A DNA stretch of 64,000 nucleotides. Origin: Pseudomonas costantinii. GTDB taxonomy: Bacteria > Pseudomonadota > Gammaproteobacteria > Pseudomonadales > Pseudomonadaceae. Location of the stretch: contig NZ_MDDR01000030.1 in assembly GCF_001870435.1 (NCBI RefSeq), positions 1 through 64,000 of the forward strand, in the 5' to 3' direction. Of the stretch, positions 28,468 through 37,699 are shown piece by piece (positions within the stretch are counted from its first letter, which is position 1; every line of letters begins with the position of its first letter). A model generated the notes under the pieces. It was given only the letters and a program-made list of their open reading frames with translations. It did not search any database and was not told where the DNA came from. Made by a program: the position numbers and the translations under genes.

Positions 28468-29505
28468 ATGTCTGCCCAGCCCACCGCAGTTGACAGTTCA
28501 TATGCCGCCATCGGTTTCACTGAACTGGTGGCCTTGCTCCACGCAATCTTTGTAAACCACGGCACCTCGCCCGAGGTGGCCGCGATCCTTGCGCGCAATT
28601 GCGCCAGCGCTGAACGTGATGGTGCCCACAGCCACGGTATCTTCCGTATTCCCGGCTACCTCAGTACCCTGGCCAGTGGCTGGGTGAATGGCACGGCCAA
28701 GCCTGTAGTTACTGATGTTGCCTCAGGTTTTGTGCGGGTGGACGCCGGTAATGGCTTCGCGCAGCCGGCACTGGAGGCGGCACGCCCGCTGCTGGTGGAA
28801 AAAGCCCGGAGTGCCGGCATCGCATTACTGGCGATTCATAATTCCCATCACTTTGCCGCCTTGTGGCCCGATGTCGAGCCTTTCGCCGAGCAAGGCCTGG
28901 TCGCGCTCAGTGTGGTCAACAGCATGACGTGCGTGGTGCCCCACGGCGCCGACCGGCCGTTGTTCGGCACTAACCCCATCGCTTTCGCTGCACCACGTGC
29001 GGATGGCTTGCCCATTGTGTTCGACTTGGCGACCAGCGCCATCGCCCATGGCGACGTGCAAATCGCTGCGCGCAAGGGGGAGCGCCTGCCGCCCGGGATG
29101 GGCGTGGACAGCCTTGGTCAGCCGACTCAAGACCCCAAAGCCGTACTGGAAGGCGGTGCACTGCTGCCTTTCGGCGGGCACAAGGGCTCGGCGTTGTCGA
29201 TGATGGTCGAGTTGTTGGCAGCGGCCCTGACGGGCGGTAATTTTTCCTTCGAGTTCAACTGGGCGGACCACCCAGGTGCACGCACGCCGTGGACCGGCCA
29301 GCTATTGATCGTGATCGACCCGAGCAAGACTACCGGGCAAAGCTTCGCCGAGCGCAGTCAGGAGTTGGTGCGGCAGATGCATGCGGCGGGGTTGCGGCGG
29401 TTGCCGGGGGATCGTCGGCATCGCACGCGGGCGAGGTCCGACGAACACGGCATCGAGATTGAGGCTGAGGAACTTGCACGGCTGCGGGCATTGGCCGGGC
29501 AATAA
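28468..29505 (+). CDS. dpkA: Delta1-piperideine-2-carboxylate / pyrroline-2-carboxylate reductase
   Basis: A 345-residue NADPH-dependent reductase of the malate/L-lactate dehydrogenase fold (LDH2/MDH2), not the Rossmann type. It matches my recollection of Pseudomonas DpkA. DpkA reduces the cyclic imines made from D-lysine and D-proline, giving L-pipecolate and L-proline. Typical segments are CASAERDGAHSHGIFRIPGY, IHNSHHFAALWPDVEPF, PLFGTNPIAFAAPR and FGGHKGSALSMMVELLA. The C-terminus is rich in Arg. It is convergent with the DUF883 gene. Confidence 0.88.
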   Translation: MSAQPTAVDSSYAAIGFTELVALLHAIFVNHGTSPEVAAILARNCASAERDGAHSHGIFRIPGYLSTLASGWVNGTAKPVVTDVASGFVRVDAGNGFAQPALEAARPLLVEKARSAGIALLAIHNSHHFAALWPDVEPFAEQGLVALSVVNSMTCVVPHGADRPLFGTNPIAFAAPRADGLPIVFDLATSAIAHGDVQIAARKGERLPPGMGVDSLGQPTQDPKAVLEGGALLPFGGHKGSALSMMVELLAAALTGGNFSFEFNWADHPGARTPWTGQLLIVIDPSKTTGQSFAERSQELVRQMHAAGLRRLPGDRRHRTRARSDEHGIEIEAEELARLRALAGQ

Positions 29506-29541
29506 AAGCGGCTGCACCCGTGTTGGCGCAGCCACTATTAA

Positions 29542-29862
29542 TCAGTTACGGCGACCGAGCAGCAGGCCTACCACCAGGCCAAAGCCTGCGGAAATGGCCA
29601 CGGTCTGCCATGGGTGCCCACCGATATAGTTTTCGGTGGCGTCGACCACGGGCTTGCTGCGTTCACGCACATTGGAAACCGAGTCCAGGGCCTGTTTGAG
29701 TTTGATGGCAACCTGCTCACGCAGGGTTTCACCTTCCTCGCCTATCAGGGTGGCGCTGCTTTTGAGCAGTTTGTCCGACTCTTCAATCAACGCGGTCAAT
29801 TCACTGAACGCTTGATCCTTGATTTGATCTTCGACGGCTTGGGCGGCGGTTTTGCGGGCCAT
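29542..29862 (-). CDS. DUF883 / ElaB-YqjD-type membrane-anchored protein
   Basis: A 106-residue protein with a long amphipathic helical N-terminal region (EDQIKDQAFSELTALIEESD to about residue 80), then GGHPWQTVAISAGFGLVVGLLLGRRN, a C-terminal membrane anchor ending in Arg-Arg-Asn. This is the DUF883 layout. E. coli ElaB and YqjD bind ribosomes at the membrane in stationary phase; the same role here is inferred. The ribosome site is CAAGGAGTC. Confidence 0.87.
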   Translation of the reverse strand: MARKTAAQAVEDQIKDQAFSELTALIEESDKLLKSSATLIGEEGETLREQVAIKLKQALDSVSNVRERSKPVVDATENYIGGHPWQTVAISAGFGLVVGLLLGRRN

Positions 29863-30024
29863 TGTGTGACTCCTTGCAGGTAAATGTGGTAGTGAACAAT
29901 GGAGTGTCGGGCGGCGGCAAAAGTTGCAGCTTTTTTGCCGCGAGGGCATCCGGGGTAAAACCGAATCAGGAAATATCGACCTACAGTGTAAGATGTCACC
30001 TATTTGTGCAGCAGGTAATTCAAC

Positions 30025-30279
30025 ATGAGCTTCAATCTGGCCAACAAGACCCTCGCCGAACGTGCCGAGCTGGAAGATGAAAAGTCCCGTCTCTACGACC
30101 TGTGGCAAAGCAACCTGGGCAAGGCCAAGGGCGAAGCGGCGCGGTTGTTCGGCGAACGCGCGAAGCGCAAGGGCAAGTGGGCCGAATGGGTGCGCGCGGA
30201 ACTCGACGGCATGTCGCCACCGGAGTTTTCCAACATGGTACGCAGCGAAGTCAACAAGCTGATGGCGGCGGCGAAATAA
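30025..30279 (+). CDS. Conserved small basic protein, unknown
   Basis: An 84-residue, Lys/Arg/Glu-rich helical protein (MSFNLANKTLAERAELEDEK..., then RLFGERAKRKGKWAEWVRAE and [22 protein letters not shown]). It has no signal or membrane segment. The strong positive charge could fit nucleic-acid binding, which is a guess. Its last 29 bases overlap the 3' end of the convergent LysR gene. I do not recognise the family. Confidence 0.65.
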   Translation: MSFNLANKTLAERAELEDEKSRLYDLWQSNLGKAKGEAARLFGERAKRKGKWAEWVRAELDGMSPPEFSNMVRSEVNKLMAAAK

Positions 30280-31180
30280 AGCACGCCACAATCGCCTCGC
30301 GTACTTTCAGCAGCATCGGGTCCAACTGCGCTTGGGTACGCCAACCCAGTTCCACCGGGTAGCGTGGCAGCGCCAGCGGGCAGGGCAGCACACGCAAACC
30401 CGTCAGATCGGCAATGGCCTTGGCGGCATGCCCGGGAATCGTCGCCACAGCCGCGCTGCCCTTGAGCAGGAACGGCAGCGCGGCAAAGTGACTGGTGGAC
30501 GCACACACCTGGCGGCTTAGTCCTTGCGCTGCCAGCCCTTCATCAGTAATTCCGATAAACCCGCCTGACGACACCAGCACATGCTCGCGCGTGACGAATT
30601 CATCCAGGTTGATACCGTGTTGATCGGGCACAAGGCTACCGGGGTCCACCAGGCAGCGGTAATCGCCTTCCCCCAGCACCTGACGGCTCAGTCGGCGTTC
30701 GGCAAAACCGCCGGCAGTGATGGCCAGGTCCAGCGTGCGGTCGAGCAGGGCGCCTGCAACGATCTGGCTGTGGGTCTGGCGGAAAATCACCCGTAGTTTC
30801 GGCGCACAACGTGCGATGGCCTCCATCAGTCGACGGCCATAGGCAATCTCGAAGTCGTCGGATAAACCCAACACTACCGAACGCCCGTGGTAGTCGTGGT
30901 TATCCGGATGGATCATGGCCAGGCTTTGTCGGCAGCGATCCAACGCCTCACTGATCACTGGCTTCAACTGATTGGCGCGCAATGTCGGCGCCAAGCCACG
31001 ACCGGTACGTACAAACAACTGATCTCCATACACGTCGCGCAAACGCCGCAAGCCTGCACTGATAGCCGACTGAGTCACACCCAGGCGCAATGCCGCGCGG
31101 CTGGCGCTGGACTCATCGTGCAGGGCCTCAAAGGTTTTAAGCAGGTTGAGGTCGACCTGGGCGATATTCATTTGGCTCAT
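30251..31180 (-). CDS. LysR-family transcriptional regulator
   Basis: A 309-residue LysR regulator. The N-terminal helix-turn-helix reads [49 protein letters not shown] periplasmic-binding-like effector domain follows. Three close ATGs (31192, 31180, 31171) lack a clear ribosome site; I pick the middle one. It is divergent from the nitrilase gene, whose expression it probably controls. The effector is unknown. Confidence 0.88.
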   Translation of the reverse strand: MSQMNIAQVDLNLLKTFEALHDESSASRAALRLGVTQSAISAGLRRLRDVYGDQLFVRTGRGLAPTLRANQLKPVISEALDRCRQSLAMIHPDNHDYHGRSVVLGLSDDFEIAYGRRLMEAIARCAPKLRVIFRQTHSQIVAGALLDRTLDLAITAGGFAERRLSRQVLGEGDYRCLVDPGSLVPDQHGINLDEFVTREHVLVSSGGFIGITDEGLAAQGLSRQVCASTSHFAALPFLLKGSAAVATIPGHAAKAIADLTGLRVLPCPLALPRYPVELGWRTQAQLDPMLLKVREAIVACFISPPPSAC

Positions 31181-31262
31181 ATCATTCAGCACTGAGGTGG
31201 GCTTTATTCATGATCAAGGCTGGCCGGAGAATGGGCAACCCTCATTATCTGGAGTGATCGTG

Positions 31263-32189
31263 ATGCCTGTTTCTATTGTGGCGGCCTTGCAGGTCGGTTC
31301 GTTGCCCGGCGGTAAGGCTGAAACCCTGACGCAAATCCTCGCGTACGAGGACGAGATCAAGCACAGCGGTGCGCAATTGGTGGTGATGCCTGAGGCGTTG
31401 TTAGGCGGTTATCCGAAAGGTGAGAGTTTTGGCACGCAACTGGGTTATCGCCTGCCGCAAGGCCGCGAAGCCTTTGCGCGGTATTTTGCCAATGCCATCG
31501 ACGTTCCCGGCGCCGAGACCGAAGCACTGGCTGGGTTGTCATCGCGTACCGGGGCCAGTCTGGTACTGGGTGTGATTGAGCGCAGTGGCAGCACCCTGTA
31601 TTGCACGGTGTTGTATTTCGAACCGGCGGGCGGCTTGGTGGGCAAGCACCGTAAGCTGATGCCTACCGGCACCGAACGGCTGATATGGGGCAAAGGCGAT
31701 GGTTCGACTTTGCCGGTGATCGATGCGGCGGTGGGGCGCATCGGCGGTGCGGTGTGTTGGGAAAATATGATGCCGCTGCTGCGCACTGCGATGTACGCCA
31801 AGGGGGTGGAGGTGTGGTGTGCCCCGACGGTGGATGAACGTGAGATGTGGCAGGTGAGCATGCGCCATATTGCCCATGAAGGGCGCTGCTTTGTGGTGAG
31901 CGCGTGCCAGGTGCAGGCGTCGCCCGAGGCGCTGGGTGTGCAGGTTGCCAATTGGCCGGATGATCGTCCGTTGATCGCGGGCGGCAGTGTGATTGTCGGG
32001 CCTATGGGCGACATCCTGGCCGGACCGTTGCTGGGGGAGGCGGGGTTGTTGACGGCGCAGATCGATACTGATGACCTGGTGCTCGCGCGGTATGACTATG
32101 ACGTGGTGGGGCACTATGCCCGGCCGGATGTCTTTGAACTGACGGTGGATGAGCGTGAAAAGCTGGGTGTGCGTTTTGTCACTGACTGA
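31263..32189 (+). CDS. Nitrilase (carbon-nitrogen hydrolase)
   Basis: A 308-residue nitrilase-superfamily enzyme with the full Glu-Lys-Cys set: Glu44 in [14 protein letters not shown], Lys131 in [14 protein letters not shown], and Cys165 in [14 protein letters not shown]. The ALLGGYPKG and [10 protein letters not shown] wording fits branch-1 nitrilases, which convert nitriles to carboxylic acids and ammonia, rather than amidases. It starts at ATG 31263 with GGAG upstream; the longer frame is antisense to the LysR gene. The C-terminus is shorter than typical 350-residue nitrilases. Confidence 0.9.
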   Translation: MPVSIVAALQVGSLPGGKAETLTQILAYEDEIKHSGAQLVVMPEALLGGYPKGESFGTQLGYRLPQGREAFARYFANAIDVPGAETEALAGLSSRTGASLVLGVIERSGSTLYCTVLYFEPAGGLVGKHRKLMPTGTERLIWGKGDGSTLPVIDAAVGRIGGAVCWENMMPLLRTAMYAKGVEVWCAPTVDEREMWQVSMRHIAHEGRCFVVSACQVQASPEALGVQVANWPDDRPLIAGGSVIVGPMGDILAGPLLGEAGLLTAQIDTDDLVLARYDYDVVGHYARPDVFELTVDEREKLGVRFVTD

Positions 32190-32218
32190 AGCACGGGGGA
32201 AATGTTGGGGCAGGGGGG

Positions 32219-32297
32219 CATTTTCTTTAGGTAGGTTGAGTACATAGCCGCCGTTACCCCAACAACGGATATGTACTCAATCTACCTAAAGAAAATG
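32219..32297. repeat. 28-bp inverted repeat, short form of a dispersed repeat
   Basis: Arms at 32219-32246 and 32270-32297 match at 27 of 28 positions, with a 23-base spacer. The inner edge carries CAACGGATATGTACTCA, shared with the repeats at 369-385 and 57391-57407. It lies between the convergent nitrilase and GNAT genes and may act as their transcript end. C-rich/G-rich stretches flank it. Confidence 0.85.
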
Positions 32298-32332
32298 GCT
32301 ACCCCGAACACCGCATCTCCCGCATTGGAGCG

Positions 32333-32884
32333 TCATCGGTTGCACGATTTGGATTTCAGCCACTCCTCGCGGGTCATCTCCCAGATATCCCGGGTAAAAG
32401 TACCTTCGACAAACTGCCCCTCGTCGCTTCGAATCAGACGCATACCGGTGCGTTCGGAGATCCTCCGCGACCCCCGGTTGGGCGTTGCCTTGGGCACCCG
32501 CAACAAGGGACGCTTGAGCACGTCGAACCAGTAGTCGGTCACCGCCGCGCTGGCTTCGGACATCAACCCTTGCCCTTGCCACGGCGGGCCCAGCCAGAAC
32601 CCACGGTTGTTATCCTCTTCGTCCATCAGGCTCACATTGCCGATCAACTGTTCAGGCGTGCTTTTCAGGCGGATCGACCAATGCCATTCCTCACCTCGAG
32701 CCATTGCAGGCAAGGCGACTTGCTCCAGATAGGTGCGAGCGCCGTCGGCCGGGTAGGGCCAGGGCACTTGGTCGTTGAGGTAGCGCACCACTTCCCAATG
32801 GGGGAATTGCTGCTGGATGCCTTCAGCATCGTCAAGTGCCAGCGGGCGCAGGATCAAGCGTGCGGTGATCAATGTCGGTTGCAT
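32333..32884 (-). CDS. RimJ/RimL-type GNAT acetyltransferase
   Basis: A 183-residue acetyltransferase of the RimJ/RimL class. It opens PTLITARLILRPLALDDAEG and has WSIRLKSTPEQLIGNVSLMD. The acetyl-CoA loop region is FWLGPPWQGQGLMSEASAAV. The acceptor could be a ribosomal protein or a small amine and cannot be told. The start (ATG at 32884) comes five bases after the stop of the upstream lipoprotein gene, indicating an operon. Confidence 0.87.
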   Translation of the reverse strand: MQPTLITARLILRPLALDDAEGIQQQFPHWEVVRYLNDQVPWPYPADGARTYLEQVALPAMARGEEWHWSIRLKSTPEQLIGNVSLMDEEDNNRGFWLGPPWQGQGLMSEASAAVTDYWFDVLKRPLLRVPKATPNRGSRRISERTGMRLIRSDEGQFVEGTFTRDIWEMTREEWLKSKSCNR

Positions 32885-32889
32885 GGCGT

Positions 32890-33351
32890 TTACCAAGTCG
32901 CCGTGTTCGGCAGGTTCAGCGTGCCTCGATCCACAAAGCGCAGGGTGCCGAACAGCCCGCCCGCCAGTTTGCCGCGCAGTACATACGGCAGGTTGTTCAA
33001 GCTTTGGGTCTGGCTCAGGCCCAGGGTTTGACGCAAGACGGAAAATGCCGAAACGCTCACCGGCACCGTAAGAACGGTCTCGGAAAAACGTGGGATGGAT
33101 CCGGCTTGATCACTGACACCCGACGCCAGTGGCCGGCCATTCACGTCAAGATCCAGGGCCACACCGCTGTAGTCGATCGCTGTTTCATTGGGGTTTTGCA
33201 CCCGCAGCTTCACAGCGAAACGCACTTCCAGATCCTGGCTTTGCAGCGGTTCGATGCCCACCACCGTGATATTGACCGGGTCACGGTTGGGGAATAGCGC
33301 GCAGGCGCTCAAGGTCAGCAGCAGTAACGATAGAACCATGAGCTTGCGCAT
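32890..33351 (-). CDS. LEA14-like lipoprotein
   Basis: A 153-residue lipoprotein. The signal ends in lipobox LSAC (Cys17). One water-stress/LEA type-2 domain fills the mature part: VNITVVGIEPLQSQDLEVRF, LRVQNPNETAIDYSGVALDL and ETVLTVPVSVSAFSVLRQTL. The role in outer-membrane or envelope stress is inferred. It is followed by the GNAT gene and preceded by the permease gene on the same strand. Confidence 0.88.
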   Translation of the reverse strand: MRKLMVLSLLLLTLSACALFPNRDPVNITVVGIEPLQSQDLEVRFAVKLRVQNPNETAIDYSGVALDLDVNGRPLASGVSDQAGSIPRFSETVLTVPVSVSAFSVLRQTLGLSQTQSLNNLPYVLRGKLAGGLFGTLRFVDRGTLNLPNTATW

Positions 33352-33363
33352 AAAAAGTTGCTC

Positions 33364-34791
33364 CTATTTCGCGACGTCCGGGTCCTGCATCACTTTGAGG
33401 GTAGAGGACTCCGGATCAAATTCATCTTCTTCCAGCTCTATGAACTCTTCCGGCAGGAAAATGTTCAGCAGGATTGCACAGAACGCACCCACGGTGATCG
33501 GCGACTCGAAGATGTTGTGCAGCGCTTTCGGCAGGTCGCGCAAGACTTCCGGCACAGCGGCGACGCCCAGGCCCATCCCCAGGGAGATCGCCACGATCAG
33601 CACATTACGTCGGTGCAGCCCGGCTTCGGCGAGGATCTTAATCCCGGCCACGGCCACGGTGCCGAACATGATCAGGGTCGCGCCACCCAATACCGGCTTG
33701 GGCATCAATTGCAGCACCGCGCCGATCACCGGGAACAGTCCGAGCAGCACCAGCAGACCGGCAATGAAGTACGCCACATAGCGGCTGGCCACACCGGTGA
33801 GCTGGATCACACCGTTATTCTGGGCGAAGGTCACCATCGGCAGGCTATTGAACGTGGCGGCCATGGCCGAGTTGAGGCCGTCAGCCAACAGGCCGGACTT
33901 GATGCGCTTGATATACAGCGGGCCCTTGACCGGTTGTTGCGAAATCATCGAGTTGGCGGTCAGGTCACCGGCGGCTTCCAGGGGCGAAATCAGGAAAATC
34001 ACCGCCACCGGGATAAACGCCACCCAATCGAAGGAGAAGCCGTACTTGAACGGTACCGGCACGCTGATCAGCGGCACCTGGGGCAGCGCCGCCATGTCGA
34101 CGCGGCCCATCCACCAGGCCACCACAAAGCCCAGGGTCAGGCCGATTACGATCGAACCCAGGCGCAGGAATGGATTACTGAAGCGGTTGAGCAACACGAT
34201 GGTCAGCAGCACCAGCGCCGCCAGCCCCATATTGCTCGCCGCGCCCAAGTCGCTGGAGCCAAAGCCGCCAGCCATGTCTGTAACGGCTACCTTGATCAGC
34301 GACAACCCCATCAAGGTAATGATGGTGCCGGTCACCACTGGGGTGATCAGCATGCGCAGCTTGCCGATGAATTGGCTGAGCACCACTTCGATAAACGCCG
34401 CGAAGAAGCAGATACCAAAGATCGTCGAGAGTATTTCATCGGTGCCGCCACCCCGGGCCTTGACCATGAAACCGGCGCTGAGGATCACGCTGATAAACGA
34501 AAAGCTGGTGCCTTGCAGGCACAACAGTCCTGAACCCACCGGGCCGAACTTGCGCGCCTGCACGAAGGTGCCGAGCCCCGACACGAACAACGCCATGCTT
34601 ACCAGGTAAGGCACTTCGCTTTCAAGGCCGAGTACACCGCCGACGATCAAGGTGGGGGTGATGATGCCGACGAAGCTGGCGAGCACGTGTTGCAGCGCGG
34701 CAAAAATCGCTGCGGTGAAGTGCGGGCGATCTTCCAGGCCGTAGATCAGGTCGGATTTATAGCGGGGGCGAGGGGTTTGAGCGTCAGACAA
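33364..34791 (-). CDS. NCS2 xanthine/uracil-type permease
   Basis: A 475-residue nucleobase:cation symporter-2. About 12-14 membrane segments are visible. The NAT signature QNNGVIQLTG is present in FAQNNGVIQLTGVASRYVAYF. This subfamily imports xanthine or uric acid with protons. The C-terminus is acidic (EEFIELEEDEFDPESS). No ATG or GTG fits the expected N-terminus, so I use the TTG at 34791 (LSDAQTPRPRYKSDLIYGLE). A start further upstream would add a non-homologous stretch with weak support. The start is uncertain. Confidence 0.88.
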   Translation of the reverse strand: MSDAQTPRPRYKSDLIYGLEDRPHFTAAIFAALQHVLASFVGIITPTLIVGGVLGLESEVPYLVSMALFVSGLGTFVQARKFGPVGSGLLCLQGTSFSFISVILSAGFMVKARGGGTDEILSTIFGICFFAAFIEVVLSQFIGKLRMLITPVVTGTIITLMGLSLIKVAVTDMAGGFGSSDLGAASNMGLAALVLLTIVLLNRFSNPFLRLGSIVIGLTLGFVVAWWMGRVDMAALPQVPLISVPVPFKYGFSFDWVAFIPVAVIFLISPLEAAGDLTANSMISQQPVKGPLYIKRIKSGLLADGLNSAMAATFNSLPMVTFAQNNGVIQLTGVASRYVAYFIAGLLVLLGLFPVIGAVLQLMPKPVLGGATLIMFGTVAVAGIKILAEAGLHRRNVLIVAISLGMGLGVAAVPEVLRDLPKALHNIFESPITVGAFCAILLNIFLPEEFIELEEDEFDPESSTLKVMQDPDVAK

Positions 34792-35027
34792 AATACGGGC
34801 CCGGTTGGGAAAGGGGCGCGCAGGATGCCAGAAAGTGCCGGCTGTCAGAAGTGTGTAAAAATATTTCGAAACATCCTGCATTAAATCCACACGCCTGCCG
34901 ATAACGTAGGTAAGCCCACCAAACTAATTACAACAGTGGTGCCCAAAGGTCAGAGCGGCGCGTTGACGCCGACTGATCGTGTCGCGGCAGGGACGCTCGC
35001 CAACACTATTTCTTGAGAGCACTCTCT

Positions 35028-36653
35028 ATGTCCCTTCGTAATCTGAATATTGCCCCTCGCGCTTTTCTCGGTTTTGCGTTCATTGCGTTGCTCGTTGTTA
35101 TCCTGGGCGTGTTCGCGGTCAACCGCATGACTCAAATTCGTCAGGCCTCTCTGGACATGGGGTCAAATCAGTTACCCAGCGTGAAGTTCCTTGGCAACAT
35201 GACTGAGAACGTGCTGCGCTTGCGCATTCTCTCCTTCCGCATTCTGATCAACCGTGAGCCCGCTGCCCTTGAAGAAGCCAAGGTGCGCGTGGCCGCACTG
35301 GTAGATAAGGTCAAGCAGGCCCAGAGTTCCTACACGGCCCTGCCGGCTGGCCCGGAAGAGTCGGCTTTGGCCAAGACCTTCGCCGCCACACTCGACAGCT
35401 ACTTCGTCGCCCAGGCAGAAATGATGTCGCTGTCCCAACAGAACAAAGTCGAGGACATGCGGACCCTGATCAACACGCGGATCAAGGACGGTACCGACTT
35501 GATGGGGGAGCAGTTGAACAAACTGATCGCCATCAACAGCGCCGATGCCGAACAATCTGGGCGTGATGCCGAGAGCAGTTATCAGCAGGCTGTTGCCGGG
35601 ATCATTATCGTGGCCGTGGTGGCTGCACTGATGACGGTGCTGTTGGCCTGGCTGCTGACCCGTAGCATCGTCGCCCCTTTGCAGAAGGCAGTGAGCGCCG
35701 CCGAGTCGATTGCCGGTGGCAACCTGAGCAAAGACATTGAAGTTGACGGCAAGGACGAACCGGGCCGTTTGCTCGGCGCCTTGGCCGCCATGCAAGCCAA
35801 CCTGCGCCAGACCATCCAACACATTGCTGGTTCGGCCACACAACTTGCGTCAGCGGCGGAAGAGTTAAGCGCCGTCACTGAGGAAGCCTCCAAGGGCTTG
35901 CAGCAACAGAACAACGAAATCGACCAGGCCGCCACCGCCGTTAACGAAATGACCGCCGCCGTAGAAGAAGTGGCGCGCAATGCAGTGTCCACCTCCGAAG
36001 CGTCCGGCCAGTCCAACCAGGCGGCGCGCGAGGGCCGCGATCGCGTGGTGGAAACCGTCGGAGCGATCCAGACCATGACCCAGGACGTGCAAAACACCTC
36101 TGTTCTGATCGAAGGTCTGGCTTCCCAAGGCCGTGATATCGGCAAGGTGCTCGACGTGATCCGTGCGATTGCTGAGCAGACCAACCTGTTGGCGCTCAAC
36201 GCGGCGATCGAAGCGGCACGCGCCGGTGAAGCCGGGCGTGGGTTTGCGGTAGTTGCAGACGAAGTACGGGCTTTGGCCCATCGCACCGCGCAGTCGACCC
36301 AGGAGATCGAGAAAATGGTTGCCGGCATCCAGAGCGGTACCGGTGAAGCGGTGCAGTCCATGCAGCAGAGCAACCAGCGCACTCAGAACACCCTGGAACT
36401 GGCCCGCGCCGCCGGCGTGGCGCTGGAGCAGATCACCCAATCGATCAGCCTGATCAACGAGCGCAACCTGGTGATCGCCAGCGCGTCGGAAGAACAGGCC
36501 CAGGTCTCCCGTGAAGTGGACCGTAACCTGGTGAACATCCGCGACCTGGCGACTCAGTCGGCGGCGGGTGCCAACCAGACCAGCGCGGCCAGCCATGAGC
36601 TGTCGCGCCTGGCGGTGGACTTGAATGGGATGGTGGCCAGGTTTGTAATTTAA
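35028..36653 (+). CDS. Methyl-accepting chemotaxis protein
   Basis: A 541-residue transmembrane chemoreceptor. TM1 is at about residues 12-33. A periplasmic four-helix-bundle sensor follows to about 190, then TM2 at 190-212, a HAMP domain and the cytoplasmic signalling hairpin. The hairpin tip ([20 protein letters not shown], then [14 protein letters not shown]) is typical. No C-terminal methyltransferase-binding pentapeptide is seen. The ligand is unknown. It is convergent with the kgu operon, separated by a short palindrome. Confidence 0.93.
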   Translation: MSLRNLNIAPRAFLGFAFIALLVVILGVFAVNRMTQIRQASLDMGSNQLPSVKFLGNMTENVLRLRILSFRILINREPAALEEAKVRVAALVDKVKQAQSSYTALPAGPEESALAKTFAATLDSYFVAQAEMMSLSQQNKVEDMRTLINTRIKDGTDLMGEQLNKLIAINSADAEQSGRDAESSYQQAVAGIIIVAVVAALMTVLLAWLLTRSIVAPLQKAVSAAESIAGGNLSKDIEVDGKDEPGRLLGALAAMQANLRQTIQHIAGSATQLASAAEELSAVTEEASKGLQQQNNEIDQAATAVNEMTAAVEEVARNAVSTSEASGQSNQAAREGRDRVVETVGAIQTMTQDVQNTSVLIEGLASQGRDIGKVLDVIRAIAEQTNLLALNAAIEAARAGEAGRGFAVVADEVRALAHRTAQSTQEIEKMVAGIQSGTGEAVQSMQQSNQRTQNTLELARAAGVALEQITQSISLINERNLVIASASEEQAQVSREVDRNLVNIRDLATQSAAGANQTSAASHELSRLAVDLNGMVARFVI

Positions 36654-36671
36654 TAGACGCTACATCTCTAC

Positions 36672-36699
36672 TGTGGGAGTCGGCAAGCCAGCTCCCACA
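36672..36699. repeat. Short palindrome between chemoreceptor and kguD
   Basis: TGTGGGAG and CTCCCACA arms with a 12-base spacer. This TGTGGGAG unit is a common intergenic repeat in fluorescent pseudomonads; a half copy occurs at 57099-57111. It may help end the two convergent transcripts. Confidence 0.65.
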
Positions 36700-36721
36700 T
36701 TGTCACGGTGTTGTGTCAGGG

Positions 36722-37699
36722 TTACTGCTTCCAGGCGGCTGTGTTCACCAGGTTTTCAGGCTTTTCCCCCGCCAACGCTTGCAGCAGATTATCCACCGCA
36801 CACTTGGCCATCGCCTCCCGCGTCTCATGAGTCGCCGAGCCGATATGCGGCGTCGCCACCACATTGTTCAAACGCAGCAGCGGCGAGTCGTGATTCAGTG
36901 GCTCGCGCTCAAACACATCCAACCCCGCCGCACGAATAGTGCGTTGCTGCAAGGCGTCGACCAACGCCGCTTCATCCACCACCTTGCCTCGCGAGATATT
37001 GATAAAGATCGTCTCGGGGCCCATCAGTGCGAACTCTTCAGCGCCAATCAGTTTTTCGGTTTCGGCGGTCAAGGGTAACGTCAGGCAGACAAAGTCGGCT
37101 TCCTTGAGCAAGTCCACCAAGCTTCGGTACTGCGCACCAAAGCGCGCCTCCACCAATGGCTTGGGCGATTGGCTGTGGTAGATCACCGGCATGCCAAAAC
37201 CAAAATGCCCGCGCTGGGCCAGCGCTTCGCCGATGCGGCCCATGCCAATGATGCCCAGGGTTTTGCCATGTACGTCGCTGCCGAAATGCGCCGGGCCGAT
37301 GTTCTTGTTCCATTGTCCGGCACGTACCATATCCGCCAGTTCGACGACACGGCGGGCAGTGGCCAGGATCAGCGCAAAACCGGTGTCGGCAGTGGTTTCG
37401 GTGAGCACGTCCGGGGTGTTGCTGAGCAGGATGCCGCGCCCGGTCAGGTAGTCGATGTCGTAGTTGTCGACCCCCACCGAGACGCTGGCCACTGCCTCCA
37501 GTTTTGGCGCCAGGTCGAGCAGCTTGGCATCCAGGCGCAGGCTCGCACCCAGCAAACCGTGGGCGGTGGGCAGGGCGTCGCGCAACTTGGCCAGCCCCGT
37601 GTCGTCCAGCGCGTCGATCAGTGTGACTTCTGCTCTCTCATGCAGACGGGCCATCAGTGGCGCGGAGAGTTTTTTGTACAGTACGACGGACTTTTTCAT
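36722..37699 (-). CDS. kguD: 2-ketogluconate-6-phosphate reductase KguD
   Basis: A 325-residue D-2-hydroxyacid dehydrogenase. The NAD(P)-binding motif is KTLGIIGMGRIGEALAQRG. Catalytic Arg, Glu and His are in FINISRGKVVDEAAL, GLDVFEREPL and ATPHIGSATHETR. In the kgu operon this enzyme reduces 2-keto-6-phosphogluconate to 6-phosphogluconate. It is the last gene of kguEKTD, overlapping kguT by four bases. GhrB-like hydroxypyruvate reductases look similar; operon context decides. Confidence 0.92.
   Translation of the reverse strand: MKKSVVLYKKLSAPLMARLHERAEVTLIDALDDTGLAKLRDALPTAHGLLGASLRLDAKLLDLAPKLEAVASVSVGVDNYDIDYLTGRGILLSNTPDVLTETTADTGFALILATARRVVELADMVRAGQWNKNIGPAHFGSDVHGKTLGIIGMGRIGEALAQRGHFGFGMPVIYHSQSPKPLVEARFGAQYRSLVDLLKEADFVCLTLPLTAETEKLIGAEEFALMGPETIFINISRGKVVDEAALVDALQQRTIRAAGLDVFEREPLNHDSPLLRLNNVVATPHIGSATHETREAMAKCAVDNLLQALAGEKPENLVNTAAWKQ

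Noticed and set aside
33358..34533. 391-codon frame antisense to the purine permease
   Set aside because: Very high Gln/His/Arg content, no motif; shadow.
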